A stretch of 64,000 nt of DNA from CAJFUR01 sp904420575 (GTDB taxonomy: Bacteria; Actinomycetota; Coriobacteriia; Coriobacteriales; Eggerthellaceae), in contig OZ221973.1 in assembly GCA_965119745.1 (NCBI GenBank), positions 2,728,001-2,792,000 of the forward strand. Direction: 5' to 3'. Positions 51,910 through 60,473 of the stretch are shown piece by piece (within the stretch, counting starts at the first letter, position 1; every line of letters starts with the position of its first letter). The position numbers and the translations under genes are program-made. The notes under the pieces were generated by a model. It saw only the letters and a list, made by a program, of their open reading frames with translations. It had not been told where the DNA came from and searched no databases.

Positions 51910-53026
51910 GGTGCGGGCCGCCCTCCTTCCAGTCTTCGGCCGTCAGGAAATACATCCCCACGTCCCGCATGATCCCGTCGGGAGACGCCTCGGCGGCGTG
52001 CAGGGTGCCTTCGCGCACGAAGCCGCATTTCTCGATGACGCGGCGGGACCGGTCGTTGAACAGGTAGTGCGTGCACGTGAGCAAAGGAATCCGCAGTTCT
52101 TCGAAGCCGTAGCGCACCACCTCGCGCGCGGCCTCGGTCATGTACCCCTTCCCCCAGGCCCACTTGGCAAGGGCATAGCCCAGCATGAGGCAGTCCGGGT
52201 TGCGCCGCTGCGGGTCGGCAATGAGCCCGACCGACCCGATGCAGGGCCCGGTCGCAGAAACGGGTACGGCCGCATGCGCCCGAAAGGCCCGGCTGGCCGA
52301 CGACTCCTCCGCACCCGCCCCCTCGGCGACCTTCTCGAACACGCCGAACACATGGGGCTCGCTTGCCACCACGTCCACGAAGATGCGGGAGTCCTCCATC
52401 GTGCGATGAGGCGGCCAGCCCGCGTCGTTGCCCACGTCCGCGTCGCGGCAATAGGCGAACACGTCCGCGACGTCCTCCCCCGTCAATGGGCGCAGCACCA
52501 GGCGTTCGGTCTCCAACGCAGGGCATTCCGCCGAAGACGCGGCAAGCAAGGGAGCCAAAGCGCCCGGACGGACCCGCGCACTTTGGGCAAGCGCGTCCTG
52601 CAACAGGTTCTCGTCGACGACGCGCACGCCTTCCGAACGCAGCAGGCGCGCCGTCACGCCGAACCCCGGCGCCAGCGTGCCCGAGAACGTCCCGTCGTAC
52701 ACCTGGCCGCTGCCGCACGAGGGGCTCTTCGCCTTCAACACCGCCAGCTTGCAGCCTTCTTGCCGCACGAGCTCCAACGCCTTGGCCGCCCCGGCCACGA
52801 ACGCGTCCGTGCGGTCGGCCCCGTCGGCGTCCACCACGCGCAACGCCCGCTCGGCAAGCACGATCTCGCACGGCGGATGGGGAACCGGCAGCCCTCCCAA
52901 CACTTCGGGGCACACGGGAACCAGCTTGTGGCGCTCGCCCAACGCCACCACGGCCTCGCACGGCCTCGCCGTCCCGTCGTAGCGGCACGGTTCGCCTAGC
53001 AGGCAGGCGCTCACGGCAATGTTCAT
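51902..53026 (-). CDS. DUF523 (TudS-like thiouracil desulfurase) fused to a GNAT acetyltransferase
   Basis: A 374-residue two-domain protein. Residues 1-150 or so are DUF523, with the cysteines that bind the 4Fe-4S cluster in SACLLGEPCRYDG, VCPEVLGG and KSPSCGSGQVYDG; characterised members desulfurise 2-thiouracil. After a short linker, residues 168-374 form a RimJ/RimL-type N-acetyltransferase (ETERLVLRPLTGEDV, MLGYALAKWAWGKGYMTEAAREVV, VIEKCGFVREGTL). The fusion is uninterrupted. The start MNIAVSACLL follows AAAGGAGCC. Why the two activities are joined is unknown. Confidence 0.9.
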   Translation of the reverse strand: MNIAVSACLLGEPCRYDGTARPCEAVVALGERHKLVPVCPEVLGGLPVPHPPCEIVLAERALRVVDADGADRTDAFVAGAAKALELVRQEGCKLAVLKAKSPSCGSGQVYDGTFSGTLAPGFGVTARLLRSEGVRVVDENLLQDALAQSARVRPGALAPLLAASSAECPALETERLVLRPLTGEDVADVFAYCRDADVGNDAGWPPHRTMEDSRIFVDVVASEPHVFGVFEKVAEGAGAEESSASRAFRAHAAVPVSATGPCIGSVGLIADPQRRNPDCLMLGYALAKWAWGKGYMTEAAREVVRYGFEELRIPLLTCTHYLFNDRSRRVIEKCGFVREGTLHAAEASPDGIMRDVGMYFLTAEDWKEGGPHHG

Positions 53027-53127
53027 GGGGCAGGCTCCTTTCACGTCGCCCGCCATTCTAGCAGAACCGGGAACCAAGCAAGCGTGTGGCCGCCGGGCAT
53101 GGCCGGCCGTGCAACCGGCGGGGTTTC

Positions 53128-55839
53128 TCAGGCGCCCTTCCTCACAACCCGATAGGCGGGATCGATGCGTTGCAGGTCCTCGAAATCGTCGATCTCCACG
53201 ATGTCCTCGAAGGCGCAGGGGCGCACGCGCACGCGATACGCTTCAGGCCTGCGATCAAGCGCAACGTCGTCCCAGAATATCTGCTTGCCGTCCTCCTGCG
53301 CGAACACCTCCGGAATGTCTTGAGCCAGCCGTGCTCCGTCTTCCGCCGTCCAATACGAAAGTCCCACCATTTGCCAGCAAGGGGCGTCCTTCCCTTTGCC
53401 GATATGCACGATGGCCCCTTCGTCGTCCACGTCGAAGCACCAGTCGTCGGTCCTGTCCACCGGAATGGCCAGGTAGTTGGATTCGTATTGGAAGGCGCTC
53501 ACCAGCGCAGGGTTCTCCAGAAGAAGGTCGCTTTCGAACACGTAGGCGTTTTGGAAATGGCTGCAGGCCAAAGCGGCAGAGCTGATGTTGTTGGTCTTGT
53601 CGTAAAGGGGGTTGTCGATGAAACGGAGGTCGGGATACTTGCGCAGCAGCTGGTCGAATTCCTCGGAAAGATAGCCGCGCACGACATGGATCTCCTGTAT
53701 CCCCGCCGCCATGAGGGCGTCGATGAGCCGGTCGATGATGCGCACCCCCCGCACGCGGGCAAGCGGCTTGGGCGTGTTCACCGTGACGGGCAGAAGGCGG
53801 CTCCCGAACCCAGCAGCCAAAAGCACGGCGCGCTTGACGCGATAAGGCTCCAGGGCAGAGAGGCCTCTGCGGGTGGGCGACCCGTCATGCACCAGGCCTT
53901 GGCGCTCCAGGTCGTCCAAGACGGCGGAGCGGACGGGTTCCTCCAGCGTATCGGGATGGAGCGCGCCACGCGAAGACGCCTCCAGCCCGGCTAGGACCGT
54001 GAACTGGTCGCGGGTGAGCGGCGCGGGGCCTTCGGGGCCTGCCACCCCGCCTTCGCACCGGCCATCATGGCCCAGCAGGCCGTTCGCATAGGCGCCGAAT
54101 TCCTTGGCCGCCTTGTACCACACGTACAGCCATTCGCCGGCCGGCATGCCTTTCAGTTCCTTGTACAGGGCCCACACGTACCAGTACCAGCCCACCAAAG
54201 CCGTGCAGGCCAGCAGATGGAACTCCTCGTCCTTCGTCGGCATGCGGCCGAAGTACAGGGGAATGGCGCCGATGGCCTCTTCCACGGTGTAGCCGGATCC
54301 CTGCGCGACGAAGTTCCCGAAATCGCAGCCGTAGTCCCCCATGGCCGCGTATTCCCAGTCGATAAGGCTCATCCTGCCGTCATGCACCAGCAGGTTGGGA
54401 CCATAGAAGTCGTTGTGGCACAGCACTGGCTCGCCGGTGCCCGCCCGCAAAGGCTCTACCAGATGGGCGATGCTGGCGGCAAGCCGGTCGTAATCGTGCG
54501 GGAACGTCCATCCGGCCTCGCGCAGCAGCCCCTCGATCTTCAGCGATTCGTCGTAGAAATCGAACGACCAGGGGGAGACGACGCCGCTTTCATGCAGGCG
54601 CCGCGCCATGCGAAGGGCCTGTGCGACCTGTTCCTGGTCGTGGTAATCGAACGCGGTGCAGCCGGGCACGAAGCGCGACACCTTCCAGCCTGCTTTCGGG
54701 TCCTCGTGCACGAACGTGTCGTCGAGCCCCAGTTCGAACGCGGCCTTGAGCGCGAACGCCTCCGCCCGCCGATTGATGATCTCGTCCGTTCCCGCCCCTG
54801 GATGGCGGTACACGTAGCCTTGCCCGCGGCACGCGAAGTAGAACGAGAGGTTGGTCATCCCCTGCTTGAGAGGCTGCACGTCCAGGATGTCGCCGCGACT
54901 GCAGCCCAACGTCGCGCAGATGTTGTCCAACACGCCCGATCCCACGTTGTCGATGAACTCGGGATCGAAGTCCTGCAATTGGTCCAGAGAGTCGAACTCG
55001 TGGATGGCCTGGGCCGGATAAGGCCTCATGACCATCTTCAGCTCGTCGGCATGGTCGATGAACACGTCGTCCCACAGCTTGGACGCGGTTTCGGGGCGGT
55101 CGTACTCTTCCTCCAGGAAGCGCATGAAGCCTTCGGCGAACGCCTTCGTCCAATACGCGTGGCCCATGATGACCCACGAATCCCGCCCGCCAGGCACGGC
55201 CGCGACGATGCGCCGCTCCCTGCCCCGCGTGCGCAGGCAGTACTCGTCGGTCTCGCCCTTGACGTACACGGCGGCGCAGAACGACTCGTATGCATAAGGT
55301 TCGAACGGGTTCTCCGTGAAGTAGTTGTCCGAAGAGCAGACGTAGGTGTTTCCCAGCCTTTCGCGCACCTGGTACAGCGTGGCATGGTTGTTGCGCACGG
55401 CGTAGTCCTCGTTCACCACGATCCTGACCCCGAAGGAGTCCTCCAAGTAGAAGAACTCCTCCTTCTTGTAACCGACGACCACGGTGATGTCCTGGATGCC
55501 CGCTTCTTTCAGCTGGCGTATCTGCCGTTCGATGAGCACTTCGCCGCGCACGCGCAGAAGCCCTTTGGGCTTTTCGTAGGATATGGGGGCACAGCGGGAC
55601 GAAAGCCCTGCCGCCATGATCACCGCGTTGCGCACCCGGTACGGCTCGAGGGCCGTCACTCCCTCGTTCGTGAGATTGCCCCCGCTCACGAGCCCGTGCG
55701 ATTCGAGGGTCTTCCAAGCCGTGTTGACGGAGCCGAGGGACAGCTTCGTCTTGGCCGCGAGCGCCCGCTGGCTCGACGCGCTTCCCGAAGCCAGGGCGGC
55801 CAGAAGCAAGAATTCGCTCTTCGTCAACTGCATGTCCAT
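53128..55839 (-). CDS. Five-domain protein: wHTH, nucleotidyltransferase, choline-kinase-like, wHTH, nucleotidyltransferase
   Basis: A 903-residue fusion. Residues 1-66 are a MarR-like winged helix. About 70-300 is a LicC/MobA-type nucleotidyltransferase (AVIMAAGLSSR, GLLRVRGEVLIERQI, VVVGYKKEEF). About 310-600 is a LicA-like choline/ethanolamine kinase with the Brenner loop HNDFYGPNLLVHDGRMSLID. About 618-665 is a second winged helix, and 668-903 a second nucleotidyltransferase (AVLLAAGFGSR, PLARVRGVRIID, HVVRGYLSEEF). The two wHTH-transferase units are an internal duplication, both with the joint ALEPYRV. The whole likely activates choline or a related alcohol for surface decoration, with a possible DNA-binding role. 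Confidence 0.88.
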   Translation of the reverse strand: MDMQLTKSEFLLLAALASGSASSQRALAAKTKLSLGSVNTAWKTLESHGLVSGGNLTNEGVTALEPYRVRNAVIMAAGLSSRCAPISYEKPKGLLRVRGEVLIERQIRQLKEAGIQDITVVVGYKKEEFFYLEDSFGVRIVVNEDYAVRNNHATLYQVRERLGNTYVCSSDNYFTENPFEPYAYESFCAAVYVKGETDEYCLRTRGRERRIVAAVPGGRDSWVIMGHAYWTKAFAEGFMRFLEEEYDRPETASKLWDDVFIDHADELKMVMRPYPAQAIHEFDSLDQLQDFDPEFIDNVGSGVLDNICATLGCSRGDILDVQPLKQGMTNLSFYFACRGQGYVYRHPGAGTDEIINRRAEAFALKAAFELGLDDTFVHEDPKAGWKVSRFVPGCTAFDYHDQEQVAQALRMARRLHESGVVSPWSFDFYDESLKIEGLLREAGWTFPHDYDRLAASIAHLVEPLRAGTGEPVLCHNDFYGPNLLVHDGRMSLIDWEYAAMGDYGCDFGNFVAQGSGYTVEEAIGAIPLYFGRMPTKDEEFHLLACTALVGWYWYVWALYKELKGMPAGEWLYVWYKAAKEFGAYANGLLGHDGRCEGGVAGPEGPAPLTRDQFTVLAGLEASSRGALHPDTLEEPVRSAVLDDLERQGLVHDGSPTRRGLSALEPYRVKRAVLLAAGFGSRLLPVTVNTPKPLARVRGVRIIDRLIDALMAAGIQEIHVVRGYLSEEFDQLLRKYPDLRFIDNPLYDKTNNISSAALACSHFQNAYVFESDLLLENPALVSAFQYESNYLAIPVDRTDDWCFDVDDEGAIVHIGKGKDAPCWQMVGLSYWTAEDGARLAQDIPEVFAQEDGKQIFWDDVALDRRPEAYRVRVRPCAFEDIVEIDDFEDLQRIDPAYRVVRKGA

Positions 55840-55856
55840 GGGCTTCCCATCGTTGC

Positions 55857-55891
55857 GTTCAGAAATTTACTTCAGTTTAACTATTCTGAAC
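55857..55891. promoter_or_regulatory. Operator candidate upstream of the wHTH-transferase fusion
   Basis: GTTCAGAA and its exact complement TTCTGAAC flank 19 bp. A third TTCAG half-site lies inside (55871-55875). It begins 18 bp before the start codon of a gene that itself encodes winged-helix domains. TTGAAA lies further upstream, near 55900, as a possible -35. Confidence 0.45.
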
Positions 55892-56020
55892 GTCTTTTCA
55901 ACAGACGGGAAACAGAATCCAGCTCTTCCCCGCAAGCCCCCACGCCTTCCAGCATCACCCCGCATCTCCCCGCAGGTGCCTCCCCGCAAGCACCCACGCG
56001 GCTGTCTGCGGCTTGGCGGG

Positions 56021-58558
56021 CTAGTAGCGGGCGAAGCGCGCGCGGCGGGCGTCCACCAGCGCTTCGGCGGGCACGTCGGCAAGCCCCTCCAGCACGCCCT
56101 GCACGTACGCGCGCACGTTCTCTGCGGCGGCTTCGGGGTTCTCGTGGGCAGGCGCGGGTCCTTCGGAGAGCACGTCGTCCACGATGCCCATCGAGAGGGC
56201 CTCGGGAGCGCTCATCTTCATGACGGCCGCCGCCTCGGGGGCGCGCGTGCGGTCCTTCCAGAGGATCGACGCGAAGCCTTCGGGCGACAGCACCGAATAC
56301 ACCGCATGCTCCTGCATGGCCACGCGGTCGGCAAGCGCGAGCGCAAGGGCCCCGCCGCTGCCGCCTTCCCCCAGAAGCACGCTTACCACCGGAACGCGCA
56401 GGCCGGCCAAGGCCAGCAGGTTGTCGGCGATGGCGTTGCCCTGGCCGCGCTCCTCCGCCTCCATGCCGCAGAACGCGCCCTGGGTGTCCACCAGGCAAAC
56501 CACGGGGCGGCCGAACTTCTCCGCCTGCCGCATGAGGCGCAGCGACTTGCGGTAGCCTTCCGGCTGCGGGCAGCCGAAGTTGCGCGCGATGCGTTCCTTC
56601 AGGTCGGCGCCCTTCTCCTGCGCGATGACCGTGACGGGGCGTCCCGCCAGCCAGCCCAGGCCCGCGACCACCGCGCCGTCGTCGCCGAACGCCCGGTCGC
56701 CGTGCAGCTCCACGAACCCGTCCACCAAGCGCTCGAGGTAGAAGCGTGCCGTCGGCCGGTGCGTGTTGCGCGCCAGCTGGACGCTCCGCCATGCCGCGTT
56801 CGATCCGTCGGCGACGTCCGCCGCCGTGCCGTCGGCCCCCTCCAGCGAGGCGCCGCCCTCCGCGTCGAACCCGCCGCGGGAAAGCGCCTTCTCGAGGCGC
56901 TTGTCGGCGCGGGCGCCTTTCACGTCCAGCTTGCTTGCCAAGGCGGCGAGGCGGGACCGCGAACGCGGCCTGCGCCAGCCGGCCGCATCGGCAAGCGAGT
57001 CGCGCACGGGCAGCATGCCGTAGGTGACCGCGTTGTACGTGCCCGCGCCGCTGGCCAGGTTCTCGCACACGGCCTCGTAGGTGACCAGGATGTCGCGGTC
57101 GCCCGGCTCGTGCGCGCCGCGCGGGCGGGAGGGCGCATGGAGCGCCAGCAGGTGCGCCAGGGTCGAGCGCAGCTCGCCGCGTTCCACGATGGCGTCGACG
57201 AGGCCGTGCTCCAGCGCGAACTCAGCGGTCTGGAAGCCTTCGGGCAGCTCCTGCTTGATGGTGTCCTTGATGACGCGCTGCCCGGCAAAGCCGACGAGCG
57301 CGCCTGGCTCGGCCAGGACGATGTCGCCCTGCATGGCGAACGACGCGGTGACGCCGCCCGTCGTGGGGTCGGTGAGCACCGAAAAGTACGGAAGCCCCGC
57401 CTCGGCGTGGCGCGAAAGCGCGCAGGACACCTTCGCCATCTGCATGAGCGACACCAGGCCCTCCTGCATGCGCGCGCCGCCCGACGCGGTGAACACCACG
57501 ACGGGAAGGCGCTCGTCGGTGGCCCGCTCCACCAACCTCGCCAGCTTCTCTCCTACCACCGAGCCCATGGATCCCATGAAGAACTGCGACTCCATGATGC
57601 CCACGGCCACGCGCAGGCCGGCGATGCGGCCCATGCCCGTGCGCACGGCCTCGTCCAGCCCGGTCTTGGCGCGCTGCGCCGCCAGCTTGCCGGCATAGCC
57701 GGGAAATCCCAGCGGGTCGGTCTCGGGCACGTGGGCGTCCCATTCGACGAAGCTGTCCGCGTCGAGCGTGTCGTCGATGCGCTCGTCGGACGACATGCGG
57801 AAATAGCCGCCGCACGAAGGACAGGCGTAGTGGCCGGCGGCCAGCGAGGCCGTGTCGAACATGAGGCCGCAGTGCGGGCAGGCGCGCCATGCGTCCTCGG
57901 GCGGCGCGGGCCGGTCGGTGGCGCAGAGTATCCATCCAAGCAGGGGCGCGTCGGCGTTCATGGGCCGAAACACCCTGATGCCGCGAGCGGCCGCCCGGGC
58001 GAGGAAGCTGTCCACCTCGGCAAGCGCCAGGGCCTCGTCGGCCAGAAGCACCACGGAGGCGCCGCATTCCCGGGCGGCCGCCAACACCGCGTAGCTGTTC
58101 GCGAACAACGCGTCGGAATACCGCTCCCCCAGCGACACGTTGCCGTCGGCCAGCTTGAGATGGGCTTCGTGGCGGCGGTCCTGCGTGCAGGGCGCCCATG
58201 CCTGGAATCCTGCGTCGGACGCGGCCTGCAGCATGCGCTTGGCGCCTTTGCCGTGGGACATGACCAGGGCGCGCGGGCGGGCGTCGGCCGGCGCCTCGCT
58301 CGCCGCCGGCTTGGGCAAGGACGTGGCCGCGCTGCCGGGAACGGCGGTGTACTGCGACATGTCCGCCGCGTCGAGCGCGTTGGGAGCCACGGGGCCGGCC
58401 GAAGAGGCCTCTTCGGCCACGCGCGCGAGGCGGTAGGCCACGTCCGACGCATCGGGCGCAGGCGCGCCGCCAGCGTCCTGCTGCGCGCGTCCCTCGGCGG
58501 GAAGCAAGGCGCCCTCGGCGGACAACGTGACGTAGTTCTGCTGCTTCTTGCTCTTCAT
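56021..58558 (-). CDS. accDA: Fused acetyl-CoA carboxylase carboxyltransferase (AccD-AccA) with a biotin-carboxylase-N-like domain
   Basis: An 845-residue protein. After a 93-residue disordered region, residues 94-200 or so resemble the N-domain of biotin carboxylase (RALVMSHGKGAKRMLQAA, HLKLADGNVSLG, then an alternating alpha/beta pattern). Next come the AccD zinc ribbon (C227, C230, C246, C249) and AccD core (MGSMGSVVGEKLARLVE, FTASGGARMQEG, SYE-like DPTTGGVTASFA), then an AccA core from about 570 (LERLVDGFVELHGDRAFGDDGAVVAG, GQGNAIADNL, LLGEGGSGGALA). It transfers CO2 from carboxybiotin to acetyl-CoA. The biotin carboxylase and carrier genes are not in the window. The start has GAGGGG upstream. 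Confidence 0.92.
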   Translation of the reverse strand: MKSKKQQNYVTLSAEGALLPAEGRAQQDAGGAPAPDASDVAYRLARVAEEASSAGPVAPNALDAADMSQYTAVPGSAATSLPKPAASEAPADARPRALVMSHGKGAKRMLQAASDAGFQAWAPCTQDRRHEAHLKLADGNVSLGERYSDALFANSYAVLAAARECGASVVLLADEALALAEVDSFLARAAARGIRVFRPMNADAPLLGWILCATDRPAPPEDAWRACPHCGLMFDTASLAAGHYACPSCGGYFRMSSDERIDDTLDADSFVEWDAHVPETDPLGFPGYAGKLAAQRAKTGLDEAVRTGMGRIAGLRVAVGIMESQFFMGSMGSVVGEKLARLVERATDERLPVVVFTASGGARMQEGLVSLMQMAKVSCALSRHAEAGLPYFSVLTDPTTGGVTASFAMQGDIVLAEPGALVGFAGQRVIKDTIKQELPEGFQTAEFALEHGLVDAIVERGELRSTLAHLLALHAPSRPRGAHEPGDRDILVTYEAVCENLASGAGTYNAVTYGMLPVRDSLADAAGWRRPRSRSRLAALASKLDVKGARADKRLEKALSRGGFDAEGGASLEGADGTAADVADGSNAAWRSVQLARNTHRPTARFYLERLVDGFVELHGDRAFGDDGAVVAGLGWLAGRPVTVIAQEKGADLKERIARNFGCPQPEGYRKSLRLMRQAEKFGRPVVCLVDTQGAFCGMEAEERGQGNAIADNLLALAGLRVPVVSVLLGEGGSGGALALALADRVAMQEHAVYSVLSPEGFASILWKDRTRAPEAAAVMKMSAPEALSMGIVDDVLSEGPAPAHENPEAAAENVRAYVQGVLEGLADVPAEALVDARRARFARY

Positions 58559-58597
58559 GCTCCAGCCCCTCACCGTCGACGGAGGCGCGCGCCTCCG

Positions 58598-59047
58598 CTA
58601 CTCGCCCGCCTGCGCCAAGACGTATTTATGCGTGGCAGAGGCGCACGTCTGCCCGTCCACGCTGGCCTCCACCTCGGCCACGCACATGCGCGAGGACGAC
58701 TTGGCGATGCGCGCGGAAAGCCGCAGCGTCTCGCCCGGCAACACCTGGCGGCGGAACTTCGCGCCGTCGATGCCCGTCAGGAACCCGACGGATCCTTCGG
58801 CGCCGCGCGCCACCAGGATGCAGAACGACGCCGCCTGAGCGAGCGCCTCCATGATGACGACGCCCGGCAACACCGGCCGTCCCGGGAAATGGCCGGCGAA
58901 CAGCGGCAAGGCGGGGTCGACATCCAGCTCGGCCGTCACGCTTTCTCCCGGCTCGCAGGCAACGATGCGCGTGACCCACAGAAACGGGTCGCGGTGCGGC
59001 AGCACCCGCTCGACGACGTCCTTGCCACAGGGGTAGCTTATGTCCAT
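58598..59047 (-). CDS. fabZ: 3-hydroxyacyl-ACP dehydratase
   Basis: A 149-residue hot-dog-fold dehydratase that removes water from 3-hydroxyacyl-ACP in the elongation cycle. The catalytic His and family block are in LFAGHFPGRPVLPGVVIMEALAQ. LPHRDPFLWVTRI and GIDGAKFRRQVLPGETL flank it as usual. The start MDISYP is chosen for AGAGGAAA upstream. It lies 39 bp before accDA and 88 bp after fabF; that gap holds a perfect hairpin that overlaps the fabF stop codon. Confidence 0.95.
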   Translation of the reverse strand: MDISYPCGKDVVERVLPHRDPFLWVTRIVACEPGESVTAELDVDPALPLFAGHFPGRPVLPGVVIMEALAQAASFCILVARGAEGSVGFLTGIDGAKFRRQVLPGETLRLSARIAKSSSRMCVAEVEASVDGQTCASATHKYVLAQAGE

Positions 59048-59135
59048 GACGTTTCCTCTCAACGGTGCGCACGAGGCGCACAGATCGTACGGGTTGGCGT
59101 TAGTCGGTCAGCGAGGCCGGCCACAGCGCCGGCAG

Positions 59136-59162
59136 CTATCGCCGTTCGTAGAACGGCGATAG
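59136..59162. repeat. Perfect hairpin overlapping the fabF stop codon
   Basis: Twelve-bp arms (CTATCGCCGTTC with its complement) around a 3-nt loop include the last codons and stop of fabF. No T-run follows. It probably protects or processes the operon mRNA. Confidence 0.5.
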
Positions 59163-60473
59163 CGCAAGACAGGCGTTGTGGCCGCCGAATCCCAAAGAGT
59201 TCGAAAGCGCCACCTTTTGCGGACAGTCCGTCTTGGCCTCCACCAGCACGTTCACGGGACAGTCCGGGTCGGGCTCGGCGAAGCCGGCGGTGGGCGGCAC
59301 GCAGTCGTTCATGACGGACAGCGCGCACACGATGGCCTCCACCGCCCCGGCGGCTCCCAGCGTGTGGCCGGTCGCGCCCTTCACGGACACCACCGGAACG
59401 GCGCGGCCCGCCTCGTCCCCGCACAGCTCCAAGAGCGCATGCGCCTCGGTGGCGTCGTTGGCGGGCGTCCCGGTGCCGTGGGCGTTCAGATGCCCCACGT
59501 CGGCGGGCACGAAGCCGCCCTCCGCCAGGGCCTGGCGCATGGCGCGGACCACGCCGGCGCCCGTCGGGTCGGGCGCAGTCATGTGGTAGGCGTCGCCCGT
59601 GGAGCCGAAGCCCGTCACCTCGGCGAGGACCTGCGCGCCGCGCGCCGCGGCATGCTCCAGCGACTCCAGCACCACCGCGCCGGCGCCTTCTCCGGCCACG
59701 AACCCGCTGCGGCGCACGTCGAACGGCAGCGACGCCTGCTGGGGGTCGTCGGCCTTGGAAAGCGCGCCCAGGTTGGCGAACCCGGCAAGGCAGATGGGCG
59801 AGACGCTCTCTTCGGAGCCGCCGGCCAGGGCCGCGTCGATGTAGCCGTGACGGATGTCCCGCACGGCCGAGCCGATGCAGTGCGCCCCGGTGGCGCAGGC
59901 CGTAACGACGTTCAGGCACTCGCCCTGAAGCCCGTAGCGGATAGACAGGTTGCCCGCCGCGATGTTGCCGATCATGGTGGGGATGAACAGCGGGTTCACG
60001 CGCTTGGGCCCCTTTTCGGCCAAGGTGGAAAACCCGCTCTGCAGCTCGTCGATCCCGCCGATGCCCGTGCCGAACACGCAGGCCACGCGCGTGGCGTCCT
60101 CGGCGTCCATGTCGAGGCCCGCCTGGGCCATCGCCTCGTCGGAGGCCACGATGGCGTACTGCACGAAGCGCTCGAAGCGTCGCGCCTCCTTCTTGGTGAG
60201 CCCGTGCTCGCAGGCGTCGAATCCGTCGATCTCGCCCGCGACGTGCACCTCGTAGTCGGACGTGTCGAAGCGCGTGACGGGCCCGATGCAGCAGCGCCGG
60301 CCCATGACCGCCTCCCACAAGGCGGCGACGCCCACGCCCGCCGGCGTGACGGCGCCCATGCCCGTGATCACCACGCGGTGCGTGCCGTCGGGGCGGCGCG
60401 TCGGCTCGGCGCTCGCCACCGCCTCCGCAGCAGGCACGGACCCGTCCCACATGCCGTTCGACCATGCGCTCAT
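59136..60473 (-). CDS. fabF: 3-oxoacyl-ACP synthase II
   Basis: A 445-residue beta-ketoacyl-ACP synthase that elongates acyl chains with malonyl-ACP. The Cys-His-His triad is visible: Cys in NVVTACATGAHCIGSA, His in LNAHGTGTPAND and His in KGATGHTLGAAG; SLGFGGHNACLAL closes the protein. The core starts at VVITGMGAVTPAG, so there is an extra N-terminal segment of about 32 residues. Start ATG 60473 overlaps the fabG stop by 4 bp, which argues for coupling. Confidence 0.96.
   Translation of the reverse strand: MSAWSNGMWDGSVPAAEAVASAEPTRRPDGTHRVVITGMGAVTPAGVGVAALWEAVMGRRCCIGPVTRFDTSDYEVHVAGEIDGFDACEHGLTKKEARRFERFVQYAIVASDEAMAQAGLDMDAEDATRVACVFGTGIGGIDELQSGFSTLAEKGPKRVNPLFIPTMIGNIAAGNLSIRYGLQGECLNVVTACATGAHCIGSAVRDIRHGYIDAALAGGSEESVSPICLAGFANLGALSKADDPQQASLPFDVRRSGFVAGEGAGAVVLESLEHAAARGAQVLAEVTGFGSTGDAYHMTAPDPTGAGVVRAMRQALAEGGFVPADVGHLNAHGTGTPANDATEAHALLELCGDEAGRAVPVVSVKGATGHTLGAAGAVEAIVCALSVMNDCVPPTAGFAEPDPDCPVNVLVEAKTDCPQKVALSNSLGFGGHNACLALSPFYERR

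Noticed and set aside
55583..59314. A 1243-codon plus-strand frame across accDA and fabZ
   Set aside because: It is antisense to genes with strong family motifs. The predicted protein is rich in Arg, His, Ala and Gly, without any domain.
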